Shown: one piece after another, positions 9,473 to 20,034 of the stretch
Layout of the letters: every line of letters begins with the position of its first letter
How positions within the stretch are numbered: the first letter of the stretch is position 1
NCBI GenBank assembly: GCA_030267965.1
Contig: BRYA01000021.1
Span: 7,973 to 31,550, forward strand
Direction: 5' to 3'
Length of the DNA stretch: 23,578 nt
Source: Triparma columacea
Taxonomy: Eukaryota > Sar > Bolidophyceae > Parmales > Triparmaceae
Notes under the pieces: generated by a model
Databases searched by the model: none
Told to the model about the DNA's origin: nothing
The model's input: the letters and a program-made list of their open reading frames with translations, nothing else
Translations under genes and position numbers: made by a program

Positions 9473-11759
9473 CTAATCTTTAGCCGCCTTCTTCGCCTTC
9501 TTGCTCACCGGCTCCGAGCTTGTCGCTGTCGTTGTCGTTGTTGTTGTCGTTGTCGTTGTCGATGTCGATGTCGCTGTCGTTGTTGTTGTCGTTGCCTCAA
9601 ACTGGTGATGGTGCCCCTTGAGAACCTTCCTTTGGAAAAGATCTGCCCCTCTGTTGTGCTCGTCCGTCTTCTTATCGTAATTGCAATCCTCGACCAAATA
9701 TTCCAACCTCGCATCCCTCCTCGTGTTCCTGCTTTCCGAGCCCTTCTTAGTCCCAACCCAAAGACCCGCCGACCAAGGTCCTCCATGAAGAACCAAGTAA
9801 CACCAAATCCAGGCTGAGGGCGCATCATCTGAACTATGATTTTCCAACTGGTTTTCATGGAGGAGGTCGGAGGGGGAGAAAAAGCCAAGTCGCAGCTGAG
9901 TTTCAAAGAGCTCCTTGTACTCATTAATACGCTTCTTTAAGCTTGTCTGCAAATCAGAACTGAGGCTCCGCCAGAACTGGGTTTCGTCGAAGGGCAGGAA
10001 GGTTCTAGAAGGGATGACAGGATCGCAACCCTCACCAACGCCCTCCACCAAGAGTAGGCCGTAGAGTTGGGCGAAGTTTCCGAGGTTCTGGCCCATTAGT
10101 TGTAATCCTGACTGAGCAACCTCCTGTTGGCCAACTCCAAGTCCCGTCGCCACGTCGTCATAGTAAAGGATGGGGTCTCTGTTTCCCTTTCCCATTTTTA
10201 ATTCCTTCCCATCCTTCTCTGAGAGCTCGTCGCGGAAGTTTGCTTTGGTGGGGAGGCAGGATGAAAGCTGTCTGAACGGTCCTTTGAAATTCGTGAAGAT
10301 CGCTATGTGCCCCTCCACCCCTTCCACCCTCGCAAAATTCAGAATTAATCCGATTCTCCCTGCTACAAGGTCCCTCCCTTGATCCCAAAGCTGTGCAACT
10401 GCGTCATGGTATATGCTCCCCGGGAACGACTCCGGCCGGCCCCATTCAATCCAGTACGCCTCCTCCCCGTAAACTTCCTCCAAAAACTTCCACTCCGGTG
10501 AATTTGTGTTGAGGGAGGTCACATTAGTGTAATTGAGCACGTAACCGTGTTTCTTAGCTGCCTGCTCCATTTTCCACGGAAACGAAGTGCTCATGTCAAA
10601 ATTTGGCACAAAGCATATGAGCCCAGTGTAATTACTTTTTACACCATCTGGGAGCGTGTATTGTGCGTATAAACTCTGCTTAGCAAAAGTAGACTTGTTC
10701 ATCCCCATCTTGTAACCCTCCTGCTCCAGCTCGTCATATTGCTTCTCCTTTGCTTCCGTACTTAAACCCTTTAAGCTAACAAACTTCTTCGTCGACAGCA
10801 GGTACAGTAAGCGTATCGGAACCTCGAATTTATCTCCCACCTTAATCAAGGGATTCACGCAATGCTCGGAAAACCAGTAGAACCCTTTTCTCTTTTCCAA
10901 GCATGCTACTATCATGCCGAAACAGTAACAGGCTATCGCAAGAATCTGGTTGTTTGAGTCAACTAACCAATTACTGTACGCTTCCAAATTCTCCTCACCG
11001 GTCATCTCCGTCTCCTCGGCCTTCTTCACATGCTTCACCATCAGTGCTATGAGTTGGATGCGGTGAGGGTTGTCATTCCTCGAGTGTTTAGTAGGCGATT
11101 TTCTTCTATGTAGACATCTGAAATTTTGCGTTATTCCAGTCATCCCCAATTTGAGGGCGGTAGCATAGAGGTCCTTGTCACATAATTTCTTGAAACTTTC
11201 TTTGTCTGTATTCGAGGGTTGTTGTTGTGTTGGTGGCATGTTGATGTATTTGCTGTTGCGGATGCTAGTCCCTGTGGATGTCAGGCAATGGCAAACGGGC
11301 GGGAGGGGGGGAGGGTTAGTACCACGTATGTTCAGTGTCCCTGGGTGGCTCCTCAATCCGCGTGTACTTACTTTTATCCGGCAAGCCCCTCACAATAACG
11401 TCTTCCTCACGCTTATTTGATGCAGATCTTCCTCCGGCAACAAGAGCATTATCATCCTTCTGCATGATAGTCAATTCGTAGGTAAAGCCCTCCGCAATCC
11501 AGACTACTCCCCCAGGTTTCTTTGCCTTAGAATAAAACTTCTTGTACTGGTGTTGTGTTGTGAATTGGAATGGGAAATCATCAAACGACTTATTAGGCAG
11601 CTGAAATGAGGAAGGGAACGCAATTGAGGGGATTTTTCCCTTCAAATAGTCGCTCTCCATCCACTGGAACCCTTCTGAAGTGTGACTTATGTTAGGGATA
11701 CCCATTATGATGGAATGCTCTATAATTGTTAGCTGAAACATCATAGGGTGACGCCCCAT
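9473..11759 (-). CDS. Unrecognised 728-residue protein, two exons
   Basis: Exons 11759-11372 and 11271-9473 are joined across a 100-bp intron. The donor is AAA/GTAAGT, a perfect TACTAAC branch-type motif lies at 11321-11315, and the acceptor is CCACAG. Phase 1 is kept on both sides, so two frames that look like separate genes form one. No domain is recognised. The body has a normal globular composition, with Cys/Phe-rich helices ('LAIACYCFGMIVACLEKRKG', about 290-310), aromatic-rich segments ('WKFLEEVYGEEAYWIEWG') and 'WIWCYLVLHGGPWSAGLWVG' near 630. The C-terminus is a Thr/Ala/Ser run encoded by triplet repeats, then a basic tip 'SKKAKKAAKD' that could be a nuclear signal. If the first exon is not used, the ATG at 11239 gives 588 residues. 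Function unknown. Confidence 0.75.
9520..9595 (-). repeat. Triplet repeat (GTC/GTT on +) coding for Thr/Ala/Ser
   Basis: On the + strand GTCGTT, GTTGTT and GTCGAT units follow one another without a break in period three. Read on the minus strand they give a run of about 25 Thr, Ala and Ser codons near the C-terminus of the 728-residue protein. Because the period is three, length changes keep the frame. Confidence 0.85.
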
Positions 11760-12387
11760 TGTTAAGTAGGAAGGGGGAGGAGATGGAGAGGGGTCGTCTG
11801 AGGAGGGGGAGGGGTTTGGGAAGGATTTGTGAAGGATGATAGTAACAGTACTGACAGCGCTCGAGTTGGGGTATGGCGTGGATGATTAGATGGAGAGGAG
11901 GAGATTGAAGTTAGGGATTTGGCCGATGTAGTTTTTTGGGGACTAAATTTGAGCTAAATACTACAATGTGTTATGATGTAGGTAGTAGTATCGTTGTGTT
12001 TGTATTGTGAAGAGTTTGGTAGGTTGTAAAAACTATCTGAAGGTTGTTATAAAGCCTATAATAATAATAACCCTACCCCTAACAGCTTTCTTGCCATGCC
12101 AATAAATTTAATGCCCAAAATCTTTCCCCAAAAACCAATGGCAGACCAGGGAGGTTTTTCAGGTTTTGGGGAAGGATGATATTGGCTTTTAAGCTTTAAA
12201 TTTCGCGCAGCAGTATTCTCGTACATTAGAAATGAAATTGTCTGTAAAATTATAGAAAATTACGTACACCTTCATATAAAATCTGATCTTAATAATTTGA
12301 TATATAACCAAAACGGCTTTTATTACCGCGATTTTTACGCTCCCTACCACTGCAATGTTCTTCATAGGACCGCCGTAAGCAACAATT
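11760..12387 (+). other. AT-rich intergenic region
   Basis: This spacer lies upstream of the 728-residue gene and downstream of the 12388-12945 gene; both lie on the minus strand. It has a purine-rich start (11767-11815), then AT-rich sequence with a small ATA run near 12059-12070. I found no frame worth reporting, no tRNA-like fold and no repeat longer than this. It should contain the promoter of the 728-residue gene near 11760-11900. Confidence 0.5.
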
Positions 12388-12945
12388 CTACTTACGAACC
12401 AAAAATATAAATGAGGTTTTCAATGAATTTTTCATAACAAAGCGCAACACTTCAACACTGTGAGTACAGACTCCTCCTATCTCCACCCCGAGGCTCCTCT
12501 CGTCGTCGTCCTCGCTGTCGCTGAGCCCCCCGGAAGCGAAAAGCTCGAGGTTCCTTACATCAGAGCTCAAGCTCCTTCCCATAACCTCCATCCCCACCTT
12601 CCCCGCCCTGTCCGCGTAGAACTCTCTGCTCCTCTCCATTTTCTCCACCACCCCCGCGTGTTCCACGTCGAGCCCCAGCCCTTCAAAGTCCTCCCTCGCC
12701 CCCATCCTCGTGATCCTCGGTCCTCCCCTCCTCCCCACCCTAACCTTGACCGTGACAGACCTCCAGTACCCCACGTCATTTTCCCCGTCCTCCACCAGCC
12801 CCCCCCTGTAAGCCAGTGTAACCGCGTGAACTTTCCCCCACCTTTCCCCGTTCCCCACGGTCGGGGGGAACAGGGTTACATGGTGGGGTATAGTGGGGGT
12901 GATAAAATAAATTCCAAATTCATTCCACATTCCAACACAATCCAT
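12388..12945 (-). CDS. Hypothetical protein, 185 residues
   Basis: Read from the first ATG at 12945 ('MDCVGMWNEFGIYFIT'). The protein is charged and soluble-looking. Its middle reads 'GYWRSVTVKVRVGRRGGP' and 'ITRMGAREDFEGLGLDVEH', followed by a likely helix ('VVEKMERSREFYADRAGKVG') and an acidic patch 'SDSEDDDERS'. I do not recognise a family. The + strand is also open here but is Pro/His-rich and much less protein-like. The start is only 64 bp from the start of the divergent gene at 13010. The first 35 codons are less GC-rich than the rest and could instead be non-coding, in which case the real start would be downstream or in another exon. Confidence 0.5.
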   Translation of the reverse strand: MDCVGMWNEFGIYFITPTIPHHVTLFPPTVGNGERWGKVHAVTLAYRGGLVEDGENDVGYWRSVTVKVRVGRRGGPRITRMGAREDFEGLGLDVEHAGVVEKMERSREFYADRAGKVGMEVMGRSLSSDVRNLELFASGGLSDSEDDDERSLGVEIGGVCTHSVEVLRFVMKNSLKTSFIFLVRK

Positions 12946-13009
12946 ATAAAAATCTTGCTGGCTCCAATTCAATTAAATCTCATCCAGCAAGCACCTTAAA
13001 CACATCAAG

Positions 13010-15494
13010 ATGAGCAGCGGCGACCTCACGTATGCTCTACCCCTCCCAATCCTAAAATCCAGCACCTCTGCAGCCACCGCTTCCGACTTGGTATGCTCTC
13101 TTCTATCAAACAGTGTATCTTCACTTGATTCCGTGTACTTCGGTGCGCCTTCATCGTTACGTAAGAGTGATGATTGGGCTAAACACACTCTAACCGTAAG
13201 GATTACTCTCCCAACAGAGGCTAATCCAGAGTTGATTGTGACGGACATGGGAGTTGGTATGACTAGGTGAGGGGTGGGGGTGAAGGGGGAGCGAGGCAAG
13301 GTGTTAAGGAAGAGCAAGAGGGCTAAAAGCGGCGGCTAGGGCTGGAGAGATCCGGAAGAGAAGGCTCATCATCATCTAAACTAACCCACCACACCGGCCC
13401 CAGGTCCGATGTTATCAACTCGCTCTGCTGGGGGACAGAGGACGATGCCGGGGGAGGAGGGTTTTGGAAGGCCGCCAGAAGCGGCCTGATAGAGTGGGTG
13501 AAGGTGCACACCAAGAACGAGCACGACGAGGGCTACCAGATTGAGTGGGAATCCGGCCAGACGGACTACAAGTTGAGAATCGGGGGGACTTTCCAGGAGG
13601 TTATCATTGGGGGGGATGGCGGGAAGGGGGGGGAGGGTAAGGGGGAGGGGGGGACAACGATTGGGATCTCGAGGTGTACCGGGACGAGGGTCGTCTTTGG
13701 GGTTGATTTGAAAGAGTGGAAGAGGGAGGAGGACGGAGCGATCCAGAAGGCCGTAGGTAGGATCATGGAAACAAATGGGTACTCGGTGGTTTTTGAGGAG
13801 GGCAAGCCCAGCGAGATAGAGGACGTCGATTGGAGTCACCTTTTGGAGGAGGAGGATGACGGAGAGCTCATGATGGACGAGGAGGAGGGAGGGGAAGAGG
13901 GTGGGGTAGGCGAAACGAGCGTGGAGGAGAGAGCCAGGTACATCCCGTTCAGGCTGTCGCTCGCCGAACGCAAGATGCTAAGGCTAGTCGAGTCCGCCAT
14001 GAAGTGCGCAACGTACACGGACCAGGTCGACCGCTCGTTCAAGAATGAGTCGAAGCGGATGATTAAACAGCTGAAGGGAATCGGAGGTATCCTTCATGGG
14101 CTTGTCACGGCCTGCAACTACGAGGCGGGACAGAGCATCGCAGAGGGGGAGGAGAGTTTCGACAAGTTCGAGGCGTTTTTCCAGAACCTCTTTGAGATCG
14201 CTAGACGTCATAAGATAATGAATCCTGACAAGATGAGGGGGGAGTACGGGATGCTTGTAATGGTCATGATGGACGCTACCAAGGGCGAGATCAAGGAAGA
14301 ACTCGGGTTCGACATCAGAAAGGATTTGGTCACAGTCTACAAGTTCTTGGAGGAGCACGGAGGGACGGACCTCCTTCGAGACAAGTACATTGAGATCGCC
14401 ACCCAGGAGATTCTGGCTGGAAAGAAGGATAGGGGAACGATCCAGCATGAGATTCGGAAGAAGGAGAAGGCCGTCAAGTACCTCAAGGAGAAGTACAGCA
14501 CTGTGCAACTTTCGGAGGACGACATCCACACTTGCCTGTACTCCATCTCTGATAACAACTCGTTCCTCAACTCCAACAGGCTACCGGTGGACAAGATGAT
14601 CAAATACCTAGAGAAGTACTTCCACCCCAAGCAGATGGAGGAGGGTTACAGTCTGAGCATTGTCGAGGGGGAGGATGGGGCTAGGCTGAACCACAGCCAC
14701 GAGAAGCAGTACTATTTTGCTCTCCAATCTCTCACCCTTTGGTCGTACATCTTGGACGACATGTTTAGGCTTTGGTCCCTCGCGGAGAAGGACCTCCTAG
14801 ACTCGAGCGTGGACTATCAGCTCAAGGATACGGGGCAGGGCTTCCAAAGGGTCCAACAGAGCCCGAGTGTCTACAGGGCCATGCAGGCCATCTTGACCAA
14901 AGTTCAGAGCAGGGTGGGGAGGTGGATAGGAAGCAAGATGATACACATGGGGGACCACAACGGTGAGAACTGGTGGGGGGGGGGGGGGCAGTATTAGGAG
15001 CAGTAGTCGTGTGGTGGTGGTGGTGGTGGTGGGAGCCGCGCCGTCGTCATCGTCGTGGGTGGTGGTGATGATTTCGATTTTTCTATACCATCAATCGTCT
15101 TTCTAACAACATTCTCTCTCCCCCCCCCCCCAACAACCAAACAGTCCCAAACGCCCTCACGTATGTGGACAAGTACTGCCAGGTGTCGAGGATTCTAGGA
15201 CCAGTCGTCCTCTGCATTGAGAACCTCGAGAGGATGTGCGAGGATGACCCGAACCTGGAAGACTTTGTAGAAGGACAGTTTGGGGGACTAGAAACTCTTA
15301 AGAAGGACATACTTTACGATTTCTTCAAGTCTGCATTCGATGGAAGCGGCGGAGACAACTACTTCGACGCTGGGAGCTGTGTGGATGGGAGACTGACTTC
15401 GGCCTGGAACTGGTGCCAGGGGTTGCCAGAGAAGGAATACTACGTGATTTTCAAGCTGACGGGATTCTTAGGATTTGATGGGGACTTTCGATGA
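13010..15494 (+). CDS. HSP90-type ATPase-like domain fused to DUF2009 (UPF0652)
   Basis: Exons 13010-13266, 13404-14962 and 15145-15494 join in frame to 721 residues. Residues 20-235 resemble the HSP90 N domain: 'SLLSNSVSSLDSVYF' matches the first ATP-site helix, 'LIVTDMGVGMT' the D-x-G-x-G motif (Asp79), 'GGGGFWKAARSGLIEWVKV' the glycine loop and strand, 'TKNEHDEGYQIEWES' and 'GTRVVFGVDLKEW' the rest. Asn34 is kept, but the position of the HSP90 catalytic Glu is Ser30 and the lid segment is short, so ATP turnover is doubtful. An acidic linker ('EEEDDGELMMDEEEGGEE') leads to a full DUF2009 domain (about 264-721), from 'RYIPFRLSLAERKMLRL' through 'RRHKIMNPDKMRGEYG', 'DTGQGFQRVQ' and 'IHMGDHN' to 'FDAGSCVDGRLTSAWNWC' and 'FKLTGFLGFDGDF'. 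DUF2009 is widespread in eukaryotes with unknown role. Most of the ATPase-like part and most of DUF2009 share one exon, which supports a true fusion. Confidence 0.87.
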
Positions 15495-15643
15495 TGAATG
15501 GATGGGCGGGTGGGCGAGAGGTAATAATGAGGAATGAATTTTCACAAAATATAAGGAAAAATAATGGCTCTTTTTCATCATCATCAATCGATTTATACTA
15601 CAATAACCACCGAATGCAAACGCAGCTACTCCCTGCCACATTC

Positions 15644-16743
15644 CTAACCAATGACCAGCTTCGTCTTTCCAAACATGGGCATCGGCGGTCTAGACTCTGA
15701 AGCCCTGACCTTGAACTCCGCCTTGCTCGCCCTGTTCCCACTCGCCCCACTCGTCGTCTTGAAAGACGAGATCAATGCATTCTGTCTTGCATCGTACTTT
15801 GCCTTGTTGGTCATCTTTGTGACCCTGGGCTTTATCTTGAGGTGCTTCTTAGCCTCGTCAGAAGGGTGCTCGGACAAGAGGTCCTCACAGCGGATGCCCC
15901 CGGTTCCGGTTCCGCCGGTGAACGTCATGGCGTTCACGGACATGAACCGATCAGCACCAGGAGCCCCCAAGTGCTCAAACAGCATGTGGGCGGGGAGGCC
16001 GTTCTGGTGTGGGGGTGAGGGTGTAGGAGTTAGGGGTGTGATTCGGGGGAGGTGACGGTTGTTCAGCTCCTAATCTGTTCCGATCGATTCTGTCCGTTCC
16101 GATCATCCGATCCACTGCTCTTCCAGTCCTCAACCCCCCATCCTCCTCCCCCCTCCCCATTCACCCTCTCCCCCCTCACCTTGTTCTTGAACGTGATCTC
16201 CTCCATACTGAGCATTTTGACGTCTTCTCCCCCTGATCTATCAATCATCTCACTAGGAGGGATGAGCTTCTCTCTCTGCTCGGTGGTGTAAAGGGTGGGA
16301 TGGTTCGGAGGGTTCTTGGCGAGGTCCATGCCAATCAGATCCTCTACCCACTTCCCGTTCTTGACCTTGAAGTTGTATGCATTCTGGTAGTAGTTGTAGT
16401 GTGTGAAGTGGCGGGGGAGGGTTGGAGGGGTGAATGGAGTTAGTGATGGTGGTGGTGGTGGTGGTGGTGATGATGGTGGTGGTGGTGGTGGTGGTAGCGA
16501 AGTGTTGTTTGTTGCTTTAGCTTTATCAGCAGTCTCCATCATCTTGTCATCCTACCCCATCTTGTCGTCCCATCCCGTCTTGTGGTCCCATCCCGGTCTT
16601 GTGGTCCCATCCCATCCCATCCCATCCCCATCATCAACATCAACATCCTCCCCCCCTCCTCCCTCCCCCCGACTGAATCCCCAACTCGCTCCACAACCAC
16701 TACCCACCTTGTGGCCGCAGATACCGAAGCCATCGGAGCTCAT
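15644..16743 (-). CDS. Hypothetical 199-residue protein, three exons
   Basis: Exons 16743-16708, 16383-16180 and 16003-15644, all joined in phase 0. Exon 1 encodes 'MSSDGFGICGHK'; exon 2 begins 'NAYNFKVKNGKWVEDL' and holds 'LYTTEQREKLIPPSEMIDR'; exon 3 has 'NGLPAHMLFEHLGAPGADR' and a basic, Lys/Arg-rich end closing in 'PMPMFGKTKLVIG'. The short length, the many Pro and basic residues and the lack of a globular core recall small axonemal or microtubule-associated proteins. That is only an impression and no family is claimed. An alternative first exon starting at 16542 would read through the CCA/CAT repeat and give a poly-Pro N-terminus; I prefer the spliced form because of the GTGGGT donor, the CACTAACTCC branch-like motif and the matching phase. 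It converges on the DUF2009 gene with a 149-bp gap. Confidence 0.65.
16448..16496 (+). repeat. GGT/GAT triplet repeat in an intron
   Basis: GGTGGTGGT units interrupted by GATGAT lie inside the proposed intron 16384-16707 of the minus-strand 199-residue gene. A similar GGT run at 15011-15031 lies in the second intron of the HSP90-like/DUF2009 gene. Confidence 0.85.
16552..16632 (+). repeat. CCCATC-based minisatellite in an intron
   Basis: Imperfect units of the form TCTTGTGGTCCCATCCC, about 18-20 bp long, recur three times and grade into a run of CCCAT pentamers at about 16603-16627. All lie within the first intron of the minus-strand 199-residue gene. Confidence 0.75.
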
Positions 16744-17278
16744 TGTTGCACTTAGTACAGGAGCTGCTGCTTTTCTTTTCTGTGGGGCGATGAGGGTGGG
16801 GGGTGGGGGAGTTAGCTGTGGGCTGGCTTATATGGTACGATTCAATCATCTTAACACATCAGAACCTCTATCTAATACCCGAATACCCCCCAACACCCCC
16901 CATACCACAATGATTAGCCTCAAATCCAGGCTAGTTCAGGGAGTTGTTATATGGCCGGTGGGCAGTTGGGAAGGGGTGAATCACATTGAGAGATTGATAC
17001 GCGTTTAGGGTGGTCGCAAAGTGGAGAGATAGATACGAGGGAGGAGAGGGCGGGAAGGGAGAGCGAAAATCAAAGCGGATTGGTCCAATTACCTGGTGAA
17101 GAAAAAGTGCTAATTCCCCAGCCCGAGGGAGCAGATCGGGCAGATTTCAGGTTGGATTTTAGAAGCTTGAGCACAGTCTCGACCATATATCTAGCACGTA
17201 GCTAGTTTTGAGAAGGAGTTCGACTCGATAAACGGTTGGGGAGGAGCGTGGGAGTGTGATAAAAGGGACTTGGAGGGC
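16744..17278 (+). promoter_or_regulatory. Divergent intergenic region (shared promoter space)
   Basis: This region separates the start of the minus-strand 199-residue gene from the start of the + strand 534-residue gene, so both promoters should lie here. No single TATA box or other motif stands out; GAGAGATAGATACGAGGGAGG near 17023-17043 is a purine-rich patch. The open frame that crosses 16744-17008 on + is Ser/Pro-rich, begins inside an intron repeat, and does not look like a protein. Confidence 0.4.
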
Positions 17279-20034
17279 ATGGAGGAAAGTAATCCATTTG
17301 AGATACAGATATTGGAGTTCAGGTGAGTGATGGTGGGGACAGGGGTGGTGGGAAGGGAGGGGGCGCGTGGGGGGGTTGGTGGTGGGGGGAGCGGGGTGGT
17401 GTGGGTGTGGAGGTGGGGGGTGAAGGGGCATGGGCGTCTGTGTGGGTGTGTGTTGTGGGTGTGTTTGGATGTTGGGTGTTGCGTATAGGCTTGGGCGCGA
17501 GAGTATGGGTGTGGAATTAATCATTATCGGGTTATCATTGATCCTTTTACTTCCGAGCTTGTCATCATCATCATTATCATCATCATCACCTCTTACACCC
17601 CCCAAAAACACCTCCCCTCCCCTCCCATTCCCCAATCCCCAACCTCCCCCACCGCCCTAGACGCCTCATCCATACCACTGCAGATGAAGCTAAAATTGCC
17701 CAGATGGAAACTGCCATCTCCTCTCTACAGGCAAAGATTGATAAAGGTATTTCCGAGCTCGATGATGATCCGACCAACATTGCTTCCAACAGCAGTCCGG
17801 GCAAGACACTCATCAACAAACTAGCTCAACACCCCGTAAACGCACGGCCCATGAGTGCAAGGAGAAGGAGTACCCCGAACCTTGCGTTGGATATAATTCC
17901 GGAGGAGAGAAAGAAGTTGTTAGCTGGTTACAGGTGAGTTGGGTGGGGGAGCGTGGGGGGGGAAAAGGGGGGAGACGGGGGCGATGGAAATTGTTCCGCG
18001 ACGGGAATTGTGGGGAGCAACAGCGGCGTGCTGATGATGAGCGTGGGGACGGTCGTGCTGCTGACAACGGGCATGTCGCTGATGAGCAAATCGCCACACA
18101 CTCCTGTCAATCCAATCCTCCCCATCTAAACTCCTCCCCCCCCTCCTCCAACCCCCTCGAAGATCTCAAGACCCTCCAGGCACGCCGACGAGGCGGATTA
18201 GGAATAGTATCAAGTTGAGCGAGAAGGGCACAGTTATAGATATTATCGCCACCGAGGTGTACGAAGAGGTTAAGGTAACTGACAACATTACTAGGACCCC
18301 CCAGAAGGGGTTTGACCGGCTCGTGATTAATAGGGGCGACGGAGAAGACAATAGTGGTGGCGGGGGCGGGGGTGGGGGGGAGATTAATAGTAGTTTAGGG
18401 GGGAGAAATGTGGTTATACACGGGGGCGCAAAGGGCGCTGGGCTCGGAGCTAGGTGAGTTGTGGTGGGGATAGTGATGGGGGTGGGGATGTTGGCGGGTG
18501 TAGGGTGGCGGGTGCGGGGTGGTAGGCGCGGCAGGGGCGATGACAGTGACGTGATCATGGCCGTGTTGGTCGTACTGATGGTCTTACTGCTCGTCGTTTT
18601 GCTGGTCGTCGTTGTTGCTGGTCGGCGGCATACTGCTGCTACCCAAGATCACCATCATCATCCGTGCTGATCGTTGACCCCTTCGACTACTCCCTACCCA
18701 CCACCCCCAGGTTTCGAAATGTTACCTCCCCCAGCGGCAGTGCTTTGTTCCCTACCTTTAGGAGCCCTGCTAGTGCAGACCGTGCACAATCCAATGATGC
18801 GGGGTACAGTAGTAGTGAGAGCGTGAGCTCGGTAGGATCACAAGACAGTAGGCCTCTCGTCCGAAAGAAGAAGAGAGAAAAGCAGCATGGTGCTGGAGTG
18901 GGGGGGCTGGAGGATGTCGTAGAAGAGACTAGTACAGCTGTATTCTCAGGATTTAATAGGGGCGTAGAGGATGCAGGGAAAAGGTGAGTATTGAGTAGGG
19001 TGTGGGGGGATGGTCGTGGCGTTGTAGAGTAGTTGAGCGATGGGAGTAGTTGCACGATGAGCAGCGGTGCAGTTATGCGACGAGCATCCAGTTGGGCAAT
19101 GGGCATCTAAGCCTCCCCCCCCCCACACCATCCTCCACCAGGTTTGGAGCGCCTGTTAACGAGATTAAAGAGGCCCTGGTAGAGTACGTCTACTGCACCA
19201 GTGGAGACATGGGTCACACACATACTCTCAGCTCCACATGGATCCCAACAGGTCTGTTCCCACAGTCCTCAACCATCAAATTCAGAGTGCCCGTCTTCCT
19301 AAGCAAGCTGGTGGTGGAGTGTAGCGGGGTTAGAAAAATAAAACTAATCATCGGTGGTAAAGGTGAGTCATGGGGGTGTGGGTGTGTGGACGGGGGGGAG
19401 GGTAGGAATTCTGCTAGTGTAGATCACCACCATAATTATCACCATCGTCACCATTATCACCATCACTTTGCCCTCCTCACGCCCCCTCTTCTCCCCTTCC
19501 CCGCTCCTCCCCCTCCCTCCCAACAACACAGAGCACACGAGCCCAATCATGCCCGAGACAGCACTTGTCCCAATCAATGCTAGGCACACCGAAGCACCAG
19601 GTGTCGAAATCCTAGACACTCCCAGGAGGACCAGGGGGAGCGGCAAGATGGCCGACCTAGAGGTGGGAGGCAAGAAGGTATGGAGCGCTGGACACCTCGG
19701 TGTAGGACACTCACCAAGTCCTGGAGTGTTCAAAGTAGGAGCCTACTCTGGAGCTTGGGCAGCACATACTTTCAATGTTGCAGAAGATGGTGAAGCGGAA
19801 AGGTGCAACGAGCTTATGTTGGTTGTAGAGGAGGGACATGGAGGGTTTGCTGTTATCAAAAATATTAAGGTTCTAGGAATGACGGAAGAAGTAGCAGGGG
19901 GAAGGGGAGGCGGAAGAGAAGGAGGTGATGGGAGTGCAAGTTGGGGCAGTCCAGGAATGGGTTTGAGTGGGAGGTTACGTAGAGGAGTGAGAGCTGAAGG
20001 AGGGAGGAGTGGTGGGAGAAGCTCGAGAAAGTAA
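17279..20034 (+). CDS. Unrecognised 534-residue protein, six exons
   Basis: Exons are 17279-17322, 17661-17933, 18163-18453, 18711-18983, 19142-19362 and 19532-20034. The first four junctions are phase 2 and the fifth is phase 1, and every join keeps frame. The first exon starts 'MEESNPFEIQILEF'; exon 2 forms a likely coiled coil ('ETAISSLQAKIDKGISELDD'), followed by a basic Ser/Arg segment ('MSARRRSTPNLAL'). Exons 3 and 4 encode 'SQDPPGTPTRRIRNSIKLSE', a Gly-rich stretch and a Ser-rich, basic, probably disordered part. Exons 5 and 6 encode what looks like a folded, beta-rich domain (about 294-490; 'STWIPTGLFPQSSTIKFRVP', 'KLVVECSGVRKIKLIIGG', 'VGAYSGAWAAHTFNVAEDG', 'FAVIKNIKVLG'), then a Gly/Arg-rich tail. 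A cytoskeletal or scaffold role would fit the coiled coil, but no family is recognised and no function is claimed. Confidence 0.7.

Noticed and set aside
9449..9485. An acidic tail ('ISDSDDEE' then stop) in another frame right after the stop of the 728-residue gene
   Set aside because: Acidic tails of this type are common in real proteins, which made a frameshift tempting, but the triplet repeat upstream cannot change frame and the annotated stop follows a plausible basic end.
9296..9817. A 173-codon + strand frame rich in Arg and Cys
   Set aside because: Most of it is antisense to the C-terminus of the 728-residue gene, and its Cys/Arg run is only the triplet repeat read on the other strand.
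12460..12999. A 179-codon + strand frame opposite the 185-residue gene
   Set aside because: It is dominated by Pro, His and Arg, as expected for the complement of a GC-rich coding sequence, and runs to the start of the divergent gene.
17200..17235. GAGTTCGACTC, which resembles a tRNA T-arm core
   Set aside because: The arm has only three pairs around the TTCGA, and no acceptor stem or anticodon arm can be drawn around it.
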